NCBI GenBank assembly: GCA_041394705.1
Contig: JAWKHS010000003.1
Coordinates: forward strand, 248,001-312,000
Source: Vicinamibacterales bacterium
GTDB taxonomy: Bacteria; Acidobacteriota; Vicinamibacteria; Vicinamibacterales; UBA2999
Reading direction: 5' to 3'
Length of the DNA: 64,000 nt
The first letter of the stretch is position 1; every line of letters starts with the position of its first letter. Of the stretch, positions 1 through 9,150 are shown one piece after another. The notes beneath the pieces are model-generated. The model had not been told where the DNA came from, ran no database searches, and saw only the letters and a program-made list of their open reading frames with translations. Made by a program: the position numbers and the translations under genes.

Positions 1-1
1 C

Positions 2-247
2 CGCGCGGGCCGCCTGCCCGAGTACCTGCAGGCCAACCGCGTGGGCTACGTGGTCTTCGACGAGTTCGACGGACAGACCGATCCCGCCCTGCTCGTGCCG
101 CTGTGGAACGCGCCCGCGGTCACCTTGTACTTCGCGCACCCGCCCGTCGAGGTGCAGCGGTTCGGCCGCTTCGTGCTCTGGAAGATCGACCCGCGCGATG
201 CGCGCGTCACGCCCCCCGGGCAGTCCCGCCCCCAGCCGGCCCCGTGA
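2..247 (+). CDS. C-terminal fragment of a larger protein, possibly a membrane glycosyltransferase
   Basis: The reading frame is already open at the left edge and ends at 247, so only the last 81 residues are present. The tail contains LPEYLQANRVGYVVFDEFDG and ends in a Pro/Gln-rich stretch. A segment in which an unnamed residue 'lives' in a short alpha/beta lobe after a membrane domain is seen in ArnT/PMT-like (GT39 or GT83) glycosyltransferases, but too little is visible for a firm assignment. The GTG at 41 is internal and is not the real start. The stop overlaps the GTG start of the next gene (GTGA), so the two genes may be translationally coupled. Confidence 0.6.
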   Translation, partial: RAGRLPEYLQANRVGYVVFDEFDGQTDPALLVPLWNAPAVTLYFAHPPVEVQRFGRFVLWKIDPRDARVTPPGQSRPQPAP

Positions 248-1806
248 GCCATCCGCGCGCCCTCCACCCGTCCGTCCTCGTGCCGCTCCTGGGCATCAGC
301 GCGGCCGGGGCGGTGGTGGGCGTGCAGCTGCTGACCTCGCTCGGCGTCACGCCCAACACGTCGCTGGTCGGCGCGGTGCTGGCGATGGTGCTCGGGCGGA
401 TCCCGCTGGTGGGCCTCGGCGTGTTCCGATCGATGCACGCCCAGAACCTCGCGCAGAGCGCCATGTCCGCCGCGACCTTCGGCGCCGCCAACTCGCTGCT
501 CCTGCCGATTGGCGTCCCCTATCTCTTCGGGCGGCCCGACCTCGTCGCGCCCATGCTGGCGGGCGTGGCCGGGGCGATGTTCCTCGACGCCTACGTGCTC
601 TATCGCCTCTTCGGCAGCCGGGTGTTCCCGGCCGACGGCGCCTGGCCCCACGGCGTGGCCGCCGCCGAGGCGATTCGCGCGGGCGACGCCGGTGGCGCCG
701 CGGCGCGGCGGCTGCTCGCGAGCCTCGCGGCCGGGGCTGGCGGCGCGTGGCTCGGCCTGCCCGCCTCCGCCTTCGGCATCGCCTGCATCGGCAATCCGTG
801 GGCGCTGGCGATGTTCGGCCTCGGGCTGCTCGCCAGCGGCTACGCCTCCCGCCTGGCCGGCGTCGACCTGGCCGGGCAGTACGTGCCGCACGGCATGATG
901 ATCGGCGCGGGACTCGTGGCGCTCGTTCAGGTGGTCGCGCAGCTGGCCTCGCGCCGGCACGGCGGACGCGCCGGGGACCGCGCCGTCCCGGATCGCCACC
1001 TGCGGACGGCCCTGGTCCTCGGGGCGTGGGGCTTCGTCGGCCTCGCCGCGGCGCTGGCGCTCGCGACGGGGCTGGCGGCGGCGATGCCGGTCTGGCAGGT
1101 CGCGGCCTTCGTGCTCTACGCGGCCGCGGCGGCGTTCCTGCACGAGCTGATCGTGGGCCTGGCGGCCATGCACTCCGGCTGGTTCCCGGCGTTCGCCGTG
1201 GCGCTCATCACCCTGCTCGTGGGGGTGCTCGCCGGCTTTCCGCCCGTCGCGCTGGCCGTGCTCACGGGCTTCTCGGTGGCGACGGGCCCGGCCTTCGCCG
1301 ACATGGGCTACGACCTGAAGACCGGCTACCTGCTGCGCGGCCGCGGCGACGATCCCGCCTTCGAGGCCGAGGGCCGCCGCCAGCAGTTCGTGGCCGCCAC
1401 GCTCGCCTTCGCCGTGGCGCTCGCGGTGGTGGCCCTGACCTGGCCGGCGTACTTCGCGCGGGACCTGGTGCCGCCGGTCGCGCGCGTCTACGTGGCCACC
1501 ATCAGCGCCGGGGTGGCGCCGGGCGTGGCGCAGTCGCTGATACTCTGGGCGGTGCCGGGCGGGCTCCTCCAACTGGCCGGCGGCTCGGCCAGGCAGCTCG
1601 GCGTGCTGCTGTCGACGGGGCTGCTCATCGCAAACCCCGTCGCCGGCTGGGGCGTCCTGGCCGGCCTGGCCACGCGGTTCGTGTGGACGCGGCTGCTGTC
1701 CCGGCCGTCCGCGTCGCTGGAAGTGGTGGCCGCCGGCGTCATCGCGGGGGACGCCGTGTGGTCGTTCGGCGATGCGATCGTCCGGACTCCGCGCGGTTCC
1801 GCGTAG
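244..1806 (+). CDS. OPT-family oligopeptide transporter
   Basis: This is a 520-residue integral membrane protein with about 14 hydrophobic segments and no signal peptide. It resembles the oligopeptide transporter (OPT) family, proton-coupled importers of small peptides or metal chelates in the inner membrane. Sequences consistent with the family include LGVTPNTSLVGAVLAMVLGR near the N-terminus, the small-residue segment NLAQSAMSAATFGAANSLLL and GFSVATGPAFADMGYDLKTG near residue 350. I start it at the GTG at 244, which overlaps the upstream stop; a start at 103 would run into the previous gene. It is followed by DUF1177, aroM-like and pepE genes, so its cargo is probably a peptide or amino-acid derivative. 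The substrate cannot be read from sequence. Confidence 0.85.
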   Translation: MSHPRALHPSVLVPLLGISAAGAVVGVQLLTSLGVTPNTSLVGAVLAMVLGRIPLVGLGVFRSMHAQNLAQSAMSAATFGAANSLLLPIGVPYLFGRPDLVAPMLAGVAGAMFLDAYVLYRLFGSRVFPADGAWPHGVAAAEAIRAGDAGGAAARRLLASLAAGAGGAWLGLPASAFGIACIGNPWALAMFGLGLLASGYASRLAGVDLAGQYVPHGMMIGAGLVALVQVVAQLASRRHGGRAGDRAVPDRHLRTALVLGAWGFVGLAAALALATGLAAAMPVWQVAAFVLYAAAAAFLHELIVGLAAMHSGWFPAFAVALITLLVGVLAGFPPVALAVLTGFSVATGPAFADMGYDLKTGYLLRGRGDDPAFEAEGRRQQFVAATLAFAVALAVVALTWPAYFARDLVPPVARVYVATISAGVAPGVAQSLILWAVPGGLLQLAGGSARQLGVLLSTGLLIANPVAGWGVLAGLATRFVWTRLLSRPSASLEVVAAGVIAGDAVWSFGDAIVRTPRGSA

Positions 1807-1853
1807 GCGCGCGGGACGCCGGGCCCCCATGGGGGGCGACTGGAGGACGTTCG

Positions 1854-2789
1854 ATGAGCTTGGGTCACACCCTCGCGGTGTTCGAGGCGCTCGACTCGCC
1901 GCGCGCGTGCGGGGCGACGGTGGAGGCGCTGGTGGAGGCCGGCGAGGGCGTGTCGATCGACGTGGAGCGCGTGTCGGGGCCGAAGGGCGCCACCGACTTC
2001 GTGCGTGTCGTCGTCGCCGGCCGTCACGGCCGGCGCGCGGGCGGCGAGGCGCCCACGCTGGGCGTCGTCGGACGGCTGGGCGGTGTCGGCGCCCGCCCGT
2101 CGAGGATCGGCCTCGTCTCGGACGCGGACGGCGCCGTGGCGGCCGTGGCCATCGCCCGGAAGCTGGCGTTCATGCGCCGCGAGGGCGACGTGCTCGACGG
2201 CGACGTCGTCGTGGCCACGCACATCTGCCCCGACGCGCCGACCAGGCCGCACCAGCCCGTGGACTTCATGGACTCGCCGGTGTCGATCGAGGAGATGAAC
2301 CACCGCGAGGTCTCGCCCGAGATGGCGGCCGTCCTGTCCATCGACACGACGAAGGGCAACCGCGTCCTCAACACGCGCGGCTTCGCCCTCTCGCCGACCG
2401 TCAAGGAAGGCTGGATCCTGCGCGTGGCGCCGGACCTCCTGCGCCTGGCCGAGATCACGACCGGCCGTGCGCCCGTGACCTTTCCCATCACCATGCAGGA
2501 CATCACGCCCTACGGCAACGGCGTGGATCACCTCAACAGCATCCTGCAGCCCGCCACGGCCACCGACGCCCCGGTCGTGGGCCTGGCCATCGCCGCCGAG
2601 ACGGCCGTCCCGGGCTGCGCGACGGGCGCCAGCCACGAGGTGGACATCGCCGAGGCCGTGCGCTTCGCGATCGAGGTGGCGAAGGAGGTGGGGCGGGGCG
2701 CCTGTCGCTTCCACGACGAGGCGGAGTTCGCCCGGCTGGTCGCCCTCTACGGCGACATGCGCCGCCTGCAGGGCGGAGGCGCGCGATGA
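1854..2789 (+). CDS. DUF1177 family protein
   Basis: This 311-residue soluble protein matches the DUF1177 family, which has no established biochemical role. Visible conserved-looking blocks are SIDVERVSGPKGATDFVRV near residue 35, THICPDAPTRPHQPVDFMDS near 125 and TAVPGCATGASHEVDIAEA near 250. A GGAGG sequence lies just before the ATG at 1854. The last bases overlap the ATG of the aroM-like gene (ATGA), so the two are translationally coupled. The presence of His, Asp and Cys in short conserved motifs would suit a metal-dependent or hydrolytic enzyme, but that is inference. The operon context suggests a step in handling what the OPT transporter imports. Confidence 0.82.
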   Translation: MSLGHTLAVFEALDSPRACGATVEALVEAGEGVSIDVERVSGPKGATDFVRVVVAGRHGRRAGGEAPTLGVVGRLGGVGARPSRIGLVSDADGAVAAVAIARKLAFMRREGDVLDGDVVVATHICPDAPTRPHQPVDFMDSPVSIEEMNHREVSPEMAAVLSIDTTKGNRVLNTRGFALSPTVKEGWILRVAPDLLRLAEITTGRAPVTFPITMQDITPYGNGVDHLNSILQPATATDAPVVGLAIAAETAVPGCATGASHEVDIAEAVRFAIEVAKEVGRGACRFHDEAEFARLVALYGDMRRLQGGGAR

Positions 2790-3481
2790 CGGCGCCGTCG
2801 CTCGGCACCGTCACGATCGGCCAGGCGCCGCGGCCCGACGTCGTGCCCGTGCTCGAGGCGCACCTGCCGCCGGGCGTGTCCGCCGTGCACGTCGGCGTGC
2901 TCGATCGGCTCGGTCCCGAGGAGATCGCGGCCGGTTTCGCGCCGCGTCCGAACCAGCCGCGCATGGTCACGCGCCTCGCCGACGGGCGGCCGGTGGAGCT
3001 CGACGCCGGCGCGGCCGAGGCCGGCGTGCAGCGGAAGCTCCACGAGCTCGAGGATGCCGGCTGCTCGGTGGTCCTGGTCCTCTGCACGGGCGTCTTCCGC
3101 GGGCTGCGGACCCGGCGGTCGTGGCTCATCGAGCCCGATCGCATCCTGCCGGCGCTCGTCGGCGGGCTCGTCGGTCCACGGAAGGTCGGCATCGTCTCGC
3201 CGCTCGGCATGCCCCTCGACGCGGCGCGCCGCAAGTGGGCGGCGCTCCAGGTGCCCCCGCGGGTCGCCGTGGCGCTGCCGTACGTGTCCGGCGAGGACGC
3301 CGTCTCGGCCGCGGCGCTTGAGCTGAAGCGCGCCGGCGCCGACCTGCTGCTCATGGACTGCGTCGGCTACACGGACCGCCACCGGCGCGCGGCCGCGCGG
3401 GCCGCGGACCTGCCCGTGCTGCTCTCGAACGAGCTCATCGCGCGCGTCACGGGCGCCTGCTTCCTCGGAGACGCGTCGTGA
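2786..3481 (+). CDS. AroM-like protein
   Basis: This 231-residue cytoplasmic protein resembles the AroM family (known from E. coli beside aroL, function not established), which has the fold of Asp/Glu racemases. It begins LGTVTIGQAPRPDVVPVLE, a signature-like N-terminus of AroM proteins. It carries VVLVLCTGVFRG around residue 95 and LLLMDCVGYTDRHR around 195; in Asp/Glu racemases two such cysteines are the catalytic pair. It starts at the ATG overlapping the DUF1177 stop and ends overlapping the pepE start. Given the neighbours, a racemase-like or ligand-binding step in amino-acid or peptide catabolism is possible, but this is inference. Confidence 0.82.
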   Translation: MTAPSLGTVTIGQAPRPDVVPVLEAHLPPGVSAVHVGVLDRLGPEEIAAGFAPRPNQPRMVTRLADGRPVELDAGAAEAGVQRKLHELEDAGCSVVLVLCTGVFRGLRTRRSWLIEPDRILPALVGGLVGPRKVGIVSPLGMPLDAARRKWAALQVPPRVAVALPYVSGEDAVSAAALELKRAGADLLLMDCVGYTDRHRRAAARAADLPVLLSNELIARVTGACFLGDAS

Positions 3482-4170
3482 ACCTCCTGCTGCTCAGCAA
3501 CTCGCGCAACACCGGCGGCGAGTACCTCGTCCACGCGCTCGACGCGTTCAAGGCGCTGGCCGGGGACCGGCGCACGGCGTGGTTCGTGCCGTTCGCCGGC
3601 GTGACCGTCTCCTGGGACGACTACACCGGCATGGTGCGGGCGGCGCTCGCCCCGGTCGGCCTGACCGTGACGGGCGCGCACGAGCGCCCGCGGCCGGAGG
3701 CCGGCGACGTGCTCCTCGTCGGTGGCGGCAACACGTTCCATCTGCTGGCGGAGTGCCGCAGGCGCGGCCTCCTGCCGCTCCTCCGGGATCTCGCCCGCCA
3801 GGGCCGGCCCTACGCGGGCTGGAGCGCGGGCGCGAACCTGGCGTGTCCCACGATCCGCACGACCAACGACATGCCGATCGTGGACCCCGGCGGCTTCGAC
3901 GCGCTGGGGCTGGTGCCGTTCCAGATCAACCCGCACTTCACCAACGTCCTGCCGCCGGGGCACCAGGGCGAGACGCGGGAGCAGCGCCTGGCCGAATTCG
4001 TCACCGCGAACCCGGCCGTCCACGTCCTGGGCGTGCCCGAGGGCGACTGGATCACCGTGCGCGGCGGCGAGACGCGGCTCGCGGGCCCGAAGGACGCCGT
4101 GTGGATCCGCCACGGGCACGCGCCGGCTGCCGTGGCGCCGGGCCCGCTGCCCGCCGCGATGCTCGGCTGA
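3478..4170 (+). CDS. pepE: dipeptidase E (peptidase S51)
   Basis: PepE is a cytoplasmic serine peptidase that hydrolyses dipeptides with an N-terminal aspartate. The 230-residue length fits the family. The nucleophile elbow GWSAGAN gives Ser116, and TTNDMPIVDPGG and INPHF give Asp131 and His153. The same spacing is seen in E. coli PepE (Ser120, Asp135, His157), with a constant offset of four residues. The glycine-rich LLVGGGNTFHLL motif precedes the active site. The GTG start overlaps the aroM-like stop (GTGA). It is the last gene of the OPT operon and strongly suggests that the operon feeds on small peptides. Confidence 0.92.
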   Translation: MNLLLLSNSRNTGGEYLVHALDAFKALAGDRRTAWFVPFAGVTVSWDDYTGMVRAALAPVGLTVTGAHERPRPEAGDVLLVGGGNTFHLLAECRRRGLLPLLRDLARQGRPYAGWSAGANLACPTIRTTNDMPIVDPGGFDALGLVPFQINPHFTNVLPPGHQGETREQRLAEFVTANPAVHVLGVPEGDWITVRGGETRLAGPKDAVWIRHGHAPAAVAPGPLPAAMLG

Positions 4171-4225
4171 GCCCGCGCCGCTTGAACTGGCGGCGGTGTC
4201 GCGCGGAGAATCCTGGGCGGAGCCC

Positions 4226-5386
4226 ATGCCGATGCCGCCATTCGTCCGGTCCCTTGCCCTTGGCGCCAGCCTCTGCGCGCTGGCCGTCTCCGCCACGTCC
4301 CTCCTCGCCCAGCAGCCGGCGCCGGCGCGGCCGCGCGGCGCCTCGGCGCCGCCCGAGCACGCGGCGGTCACCCCGATCAACCACCTGCCGAATCCCTACG
4401 AGACCGTGCGGAACTTCGGCGCGCTGCCGGACGGCCGCCGCTGGGGATCGGTGAGCGCGGTCGCGGTGGACGTGGACGGGCGCCACGTCTGGGCCGGCGA
4501 TCGGTGCGGCGCCAATTCGTGCGCCGGATCGGCCGTGAATCCGATCGTGAAGCTGGACCCGTCGGGCAAGGTCGTGGCGCAGTTCGGCGCCGGCCAGATC
4601 CTGTGGCCCCACGGCATCGACGTCGATCGGCAGGGCAACGTGTGGGTGGCCGACGCGCGCGCCGCCACGCCCGACGAACTGAAGACGTTCCCGAACGCCG
4701 CCGGCAAGGGCCACACGGTGATGAAGTTCAGCCCGCAGGGCCGGCTGCTGATGACGCTCGGCACGCCCGGCGAGGCCGGCAGCCCGCCGTCGAAGTTCAC
4801 CGAGCCGAACGACGTCGCCATCGCGCCCGACGGCAGCATCTTCGTGGCCGAGGCGCACAACGATCAGTTCATGGACGAGAACGCGCCGGCCGGCGTCGGC
4901 CGCATCTCGAAGTTCGCGCCCGATGGGCGCTTCATCAAGAGCTTCGGGTCCTACGGCTACGGGCCCGGCCAGTTCCGCGGGGCGCACGCGCTCGCGTTCG
5001 ACTCGCAGGGCCGGCTCTTCGTGGCCGACCGCGGCAACCGCCGGCTGCAGATCTTCGATCAGGACGGGACGCATCTGGCGACGTGGTATCAGTTCAGCCG
5101 CATCAGCGGGCTGGCCATCGCCGCCGACGACACGCTCTACGCCATCGACTCCGAGTCGGACGACAACTACAACCCCGGATGGCGCAAGGGCCTCCGCGTC
5201 GGCAGCGCGAAGACGGGCGAGGTCTGGTACTTCGTCCCCGAGCACGTGTCCAGGCAGGCCTCGGGCATGGGTGGCTACGGATCGATGGGCGAGGGCGTGA
5301 CGGTGGACGCCCAGGGCGTCGTCTACGCCGGCGAGGTGGGGCCGATCCAGGGCCTGACGAAGTTCATCCCGCGCCTTCGGCGCTGA
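4226..5386 (+). CDS. secreted NHL-repeat beta-propeller protein
   Basis: This 386-residue protein has a signal peptide (residues 1 to about 29, ending near LLAQ) and a Pro/Ala-rich linker, followed by tandem NHL repeats. The repeats carry typical motifs such as WPHGIDVDRQGNVWVAD, EPNDVAIAPDGSIFVAE and AHALAFDSQGRLFVADRGNR. The fold is a beta-propeller like that of the lyase domain of peptidyl-glycine alpha-amidating enzymes, and such proteins are often annotated as peptidylamidoglycolate lyase-like. No catalytic claim can be supported here. The ATG at 4232 is an alternative start. The gap of 55 bases after pepE means it could be in the same transcript. Confidence 0.85.
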   Translation: MPMPPFVRSLALGASLCALAVSATSLLAQQPAPARPRGASAPPEHAAVTPINHLPNPYETVRNFGALPDGRRWGSVSAVAVDVDGRHVWAGDRCGANSCAGSAVNPIVKLDPSGKVVAQFGAGQILWPHGIDVDRQGNVWVADARAATPDELKTFPNAAGKGHTVMKFSPQGRLLMTLGTPGEAGSPPSKFTEPNDVAIAPDGSIFVAEAHNDQFMDENAPAGVGRISKFAPDGRFIKSFGSYGYGPGQFRGAHALAFDSQGRLFVADRGNRRLQIFDQDGTHLATWYQFSRISGLAIAADDTLYAIDSESDDNYNPGWRKGLRVGSAKTGEVWYFVPEHVSRQASGMGGYGSMGEGVTVDAQGVVYAGEVGPIQGLTKFIPRLRR

Positions 5387-5622
5387 CCGCCCCGGGGGCG
5401 GGGCCCGCGGACCGTGACGGCGGCGCGTGAACATCGCGCCGCCGGGCGGTCCCGGCCCGCCGCCAAATGGCTGACGCCCCGGCACTTCCCACCCAACCCG
5501 CCCGGGAAACGGCCCGGAATATTTCCCGAGCGCCTGCCCGCCACCGCGCGGATTCCCGCTCCCCTCCCAACTCTCCTCGGATTCCCGCGGCCTGGGCCGG
5601 GCTGGCCCGGTCCCTGCCCCGC
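5387..5622 (+). other. intergenic stretch before the decaheme operon
   Basis: I see no gene here. A GC-only inverted repeat (CCGCCCC with GGGGCGG) follows the stop of the NHL-repeat gene, without a T-run, so it is a weak terminator candidate. The rest looks like upstream space for the sigma-54 promoter at 5623 and could hold enhancer-binding sites, but I could not pick out a clear palindromic one. Confidence 0.4.
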
Positions 5623-5637
5623 GGCACCTGCCTTGCA
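5623..5637 (+). promoter_or_regulatory. sigma-54 (-24/-12) promoter of the decaheme-MtrB operon
   Basis: The sequence reads GGCAC, five bases, TTGCA. GG at 5623-5624 and GC at 5635-5636 are exactly ten bases apart, matching the TGGCAC-N5-TTGCA consensus of RpoN promoters except for the first T. Transcription would start about 12 bases after the GC, near 5648, leaving a leader of about 50 bases with GGAG before the ATG at 5698. RpoN promoters need an enhancer-binding activator; none is encoded in the window. Confidence 0.65.
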
Positions 5638-5697
5638 GCGCCCGGGGCGGGCCGGCCGTAGTCGGTACGCATTGACGAGGGCCGGCAGGAGCGAGTC

Positions 5698-6687
5698 ATG
5701 AGGCGTTTTGGCAACTGGCTGATCGCACTATCCACCCTTCTGATGGTGGCAAGCGTCGGCATCGCGGCGCGGTCGGCGGCGCCCGGCACGGGCCCGGCGG
5801 CAAAGGCGGCCACCGAGACCGGGCCGGCGGCGTCCGCCGCACCCGGCACGACCCAGCAGCAGGCGCCGGCCTCCGGCTACGTGGGCACCGAGACCTGCGC
5901 GGGCTGCCACACGGGCTACGAGGCCACCGTCACTGCCACCAAGCACGGGTTCACCGGGAACGCCCGGACCCCGATGGCCAACCAGGGCTGCGAGTCGTGT
6001 CACGGGCCCGGCGAGGCCCACGCGAACGACCCGGAGAACGTGAAGCCGATCCAGTTCGACAAGGTGGCGGCGACCGTGGCCAACGGCCGGTGCCAGACCT
6101 GCCACAACCGCGGCGAGCACGCCCTCTGGGACGGCAGCCAGCACGAGAACCGCAACGTGAAGTGCGCCGACTGCCACAGCGTCCACTCGAGCGAGGGGCC
6201 CACGCTGATGCGCGCGAAGACGCAGCAGCTCACGTGCGCGCGGTGCCACCAGACCATCACCAACCGGCAGCAGCGCTTCAACCACATGCCCGTGCGCGAA
6301 GGCAAGATGCAGTGCTCGTCCTGCCACAACGTCCACGGCTCGGTGAACGTCAAGCTGCTGCGGGCCGGCACCACCGTGGACCAGAGCTGCACGAGCTGCC
6401 ACACCGAGAAGCGCGGGCCGTTCCTGTGGGAGCACGCGCCTGTCGTCGACAGCTGCACGACCTGCCACGACTCGCACGGCAGCAACAACGACCGCATGCT
6501 CCAGGCCAAGCTGCCGTTCCTCTGCCAGCGCTGCCACGTCACGTCGCGCCATCCTCCCACCGTCTACGAGGGGTTCACGCTGCAGAACTCGCAGAACGCG
6601 AACAAGATGTTCGGGAAGTCCTGTGCCAACTGCCACCAGCAGATCCACGGGTCGAATCACCCGAACGGCAAGTACTTCTTGCGGTGA
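5698..6687 (+). CDS. periplasmic decaheme c-type cytochrome, DmsE/MtrA type
   Basis: This is a 329-residue secreted cytochrome. A signal peptide (about residues 1-27) is followed by an Ala/Thr/Pro linker to about residue 58. Ten CXXCH haem-binding motifs start at residues 67, 98, 132, 156, 180, 206, 231, 253, 276 and 309. Scattered further histidines can serve as distal ligands. Ten haems, about 330 residues and a following MtrB/PioB gene are the pattern of the DmsE/MtrA family, which forms an insulated haem wire inside an outer-membrane barrel and carries electrons between periplasm and cell exterior. The direction (respiration of extracellular acceptors or oxidation of donors) cannot be told from sequence. 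Confidence 0.93.
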   Translation: MRRFGNWLIALSTLLMVASVGIAARSAAPGTGPAAKAATETGPAASAAPGTTQQQAPASGYVGTETCAGCHTGYEATVTATKHGFTGNARTPMANQGCESCHGPGEAHANDPENVKPIQFDKVAATVANGRCQTCHNRGEHALWDGSQHENRNVKCADCHSVHSSEGPTLMRAKTQQLTCARCHQTITNRQQRFNHMPVREGKMQCSSCHNVHGSVNVKLLRAGTTVDQSCTSCHTEKRGPFLWEHAPVVDSCTTCHDSHGSNNDRMLQAKLPFLCQRCHVTSRHPPTVYEGFTLQNSQNANKMFGKSCANCHQQIHGSNHPNGKYFLR

Positions 6688-6700
6688 GTGGGAGGCTGCG

Positions 6701-9100
6701 ATGCGCACCAGATTTGTAGTGTCACTTGCGGCGCTGCTGCTGGCCTCCGCCACCGTGGCGAGGGCCCAGACGCCGCCGACCAAACCCGAGCCGCCGAACG
6801 TGCCCTCGCTGGGCACGGTGGACGTCGGCTTCCGGGGCGGCTCCGTGGACGGCGACGAGGCGCGCTTCGAGCGCTATCGCGATCTGCGGGAGGGCGCCCG
6901 GTCGTTCTTCCAGCTGAAGCGGCACGCCGAGACGTACCGCTTCGAGGCGAGCGCGTCCAACGTCGGGTATCGCGACCAGCGCTACCAGGCGTACTACACG
7001 AACGGGAAGCTGGCCGTGACGGGCCTCTACGACTCGATCCCGTTGAACTACCTGTACGACGCCCCGCTCATCTGGACCGACGAGGGTCAGGGCCGCTTCA
7101 CCCTGCCGCTGGCCCTCCGGGCGGCCGTCGAAGGCCCGACCAACGCCGCCGGCGACGGCACGGCCGTGGGCGTGCCGTGCGCCCCGGGTTCCGGCCCGAC
7201 GTCGTGTAACGCCACCACGGCCGCGGCCGCGCTGGCCAACCGGTCGATCTACAACTCGATCATCCGCGCGAGCGACATGAGCGTGAAGCGCCAGATCGTG
7301 GACGTGAAGGCGGAGTACATCGCCACGCCGGCGTTCGGCGTCCACGTGGACTTCCAGTCCACGGGCCGTACCGGCTCGATGCCGTGGGATGCGTCGTATT
7401 CGTTCAACAACACGAACCAGCTGCCGGCGCCGATCGACCACCGGAACAACGAGCTCAAGGCGGGCACCGAGTGGGTGAACGCCAAGGGCATGTTCCGGGT
7501 CGACTACTGGGGCAGCTTCTTCGCCAACTCCATCCAGACGCTGACCTGGGACAACCCGATCCGCGCGACGGACTTCAACAACGGCACGGCGCTGCCGTTC
7601 GACGCCAGCGGCTACAGCAACGGCAACGGCCCGGCCGTGGGCCAGGCGGCGCTGTGGCCCAGCAACACGCTCAACTCGTTCGGCGCGACCGGGATGTACA
7701 AGGCGCTGCCGAAGACCACGGTCAACGGCAACGTCCAGCTGACCTACATGCGCCAGAACGAGACGCTGCTGCCCTGGTCGATCAACTCGTCGATCACCAC
7801 GCCCGCGGTGCTGGCCGCGTTCCCGGGCCTGCGCGCGCTGCCGCGGACGTCGGCCGAGGCGGCCGTGAACGGCCTGAACGCCCAGGTCAACGCCAACAGC
7901 CGGCCCACGCCGCACCTCACGCTGCAGGCGAAGTACCGCTACAACAAGCACGACAACGTCACGCCGTCGTTCGACGGGACGGAGTACGTGCGCTTCGACG
8001 CCGTGCCCGAGGAGATCGCGGACGATCCGGCGACCCCGCACGTGGAAGGGTGGTCGGAGTACTTCCACATCACGCGGAAGAACCTCGACACCAGCGCCAC
8101 GTTCAACCTGGACGACTTCGGCCACTTCAAGGTGGGCTACTCGAACGAGAAGTTCGACCGCGAGGGGCGCGGGTTCAGCGCCGTCAACGAGAACACGCTG
8201 CGCCTGTCCTACGACGCGCAGCTCGTCAACGCCGTCATGGTGCGGGCCACGCTCGACGCCAGCCGGCGGCGCGGCGACGGCTTCATCCTGGCCGGCATCG
8301 ACTCCGAAGAGGGGCCCGGCGGGACGCAGCCCGGGCTCCGGTACTACGACGAGGCCGACCGCGACCGCACCAAGGGCTGGGTCGTCGTCAGCGCCAACCC
8401 CGTGGACACGGTCGGCCTGTTCGTCCAGTTCGGGACCACCCGCGACACGTTCCTGGGCGACGACTCGATTCCCGTCGGCCGCGACCACTTCGGCCTGCTG
8501 TCGCAGGACAACGACACCGTGGTGGGCGGCGTGGACATCACGCCGACCGACATGATCCACTTCGGCGCCAGCGTGGGCCGCGACAAGTTCACGACCCTGC
8601 AGAAGTCGCGCAACGCCAACCCGCCGCCGGATCCGAGCTGGACCGACCCGGCGCGCGACTGGACGCTGGACAACGACGAGGTGGTGAAGACCTACATGGC
8701 GTACCTCGACGTGGAGCGGCTGGCCAACGACAAGGCCGAGTTGCACTTCTCGTTCGAGCGGAACGACTCGGACAACGCGTTCAACTTCGGCGGGGCGCGC
8801 ATCGCGGCCCTGCAGACGGCCGGGCAGTTCATCCCGCTGCCGAACGTCGTCAACGAGTGGAACCGCTTCACCGCCGACGTCCGGTACTACTTCACGCCGA
8901 AGGTGGGCTTCGCGGTGGGCTTCTGGTACGACAAGCTCGACGTGACCGACTGGGCCACGATCGACTCCAACGGCGCCGTGGGCTTCACGGCGGCCGACGG
9001 ACAGCCCCGCATCGACTACCTCGGCGGGCTGCTCACGGGCTACGGCGTCCGGCCCTACGACGGCAGCCGCGTGTTCGCCCGTCTGCTGTATCGCTTCTGA
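6701..9100 (+). CDS. MtrB/PioB-family outer-membrane beta-barrel
   Basis: This 799-residue protein has a signal peptide ending near VARAQ and is rich in alternating beta strands with many aromatic girdle residues. It ends in LLYRF, the C-terminal phenylalanine recognised by the BAM machinery. Motifs typical of decaheme-associated barrels are GTVDVGFRGGSVDGDEARF and FRYRDLREG-like text near residues 45-75 and repeated YYFTPKVGF-like strands near the end. It is longer than Shewanella MtrB (about 700). A Cys pair lies in an extracellular-type loop (VGVPCAPGSGPTSCNA). The start is 13 bases after the cytochrome stop with GGGAGG upstream. No outer-surface cytochrome (MtrC/OmcA type) is present in the window, so the partner may lie elsewhere or be absent. 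Confidence 0.9.
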   Translation: MRTRFVVSLAALLLASATVARAQTPPTKPEPPNVPSLGTVDVGFRGGSVDGDEARFERYRDLREGARSFFQLKRHAETYRFEASASNVGYRDQRYQAYYTNGKLAVTGLYDSIPLNYLYDAPLIWTDEGQGRFTLPLALRAAVEGPTNAAGDGTAVGVPCAPGSGPTSCNATTAAAALANRSIYNSIIRASDMSVKRQIVDVKAEYIATPAFGVHVDFQSTGRTGSMPWDASYSFNNTNQLPAPIDHRNNELKAGTEWVNAKGMFRVDYWGSFFANSIQTLTWDNPIRATDFNNGTALPFDASGYSNGNGPAVGQAALWPSNTLNSFGATGMYKALPKTTVNGNVQLTYMRQNETLLPWSINSSITTPAVLAAFPGLRALPRTSAEAAVNGLNAQVNANSRPTPHLTLQAKYRYNKHDNVTPSFDGTEYVRFDAVPEEIADDPATPHVEGWSEYFHITRKNLDTSATFNLDDFGHFKVGYSNEKFDREGRGFSAVNENTLRLSYDAQLVNAVMVRATLDASRRRGDGFILAGIDSEEGPGGTQPGLRYYDEADRDRTKGWVVVSANPVDTVGLFVQFGTTRDTFLGDDSIPVGRDHFGLLSQDNDTVVGGVDITPTDMIHFGASVGRDKFTTLQKSRNANPPPDPSWTDPARDWTLDNDEVVKTYMAYLDVERLANDKAELHFSFERNDSDNAFNFGGARIAALQTAGQFIPLPNVVNEWNRFTADVRYYFTPKVGFAVGFWYDKLDVTDWATIDSNGAVGFTAADGQPRIDYLGGLLTGYGVRPYDGSRVFARLLYRF

Positions 9101-9150
9101 TGTGCTGATGGTTCGCGTCGAGTGACGCGTCCCTTGGAGGGTGGTGGCGG

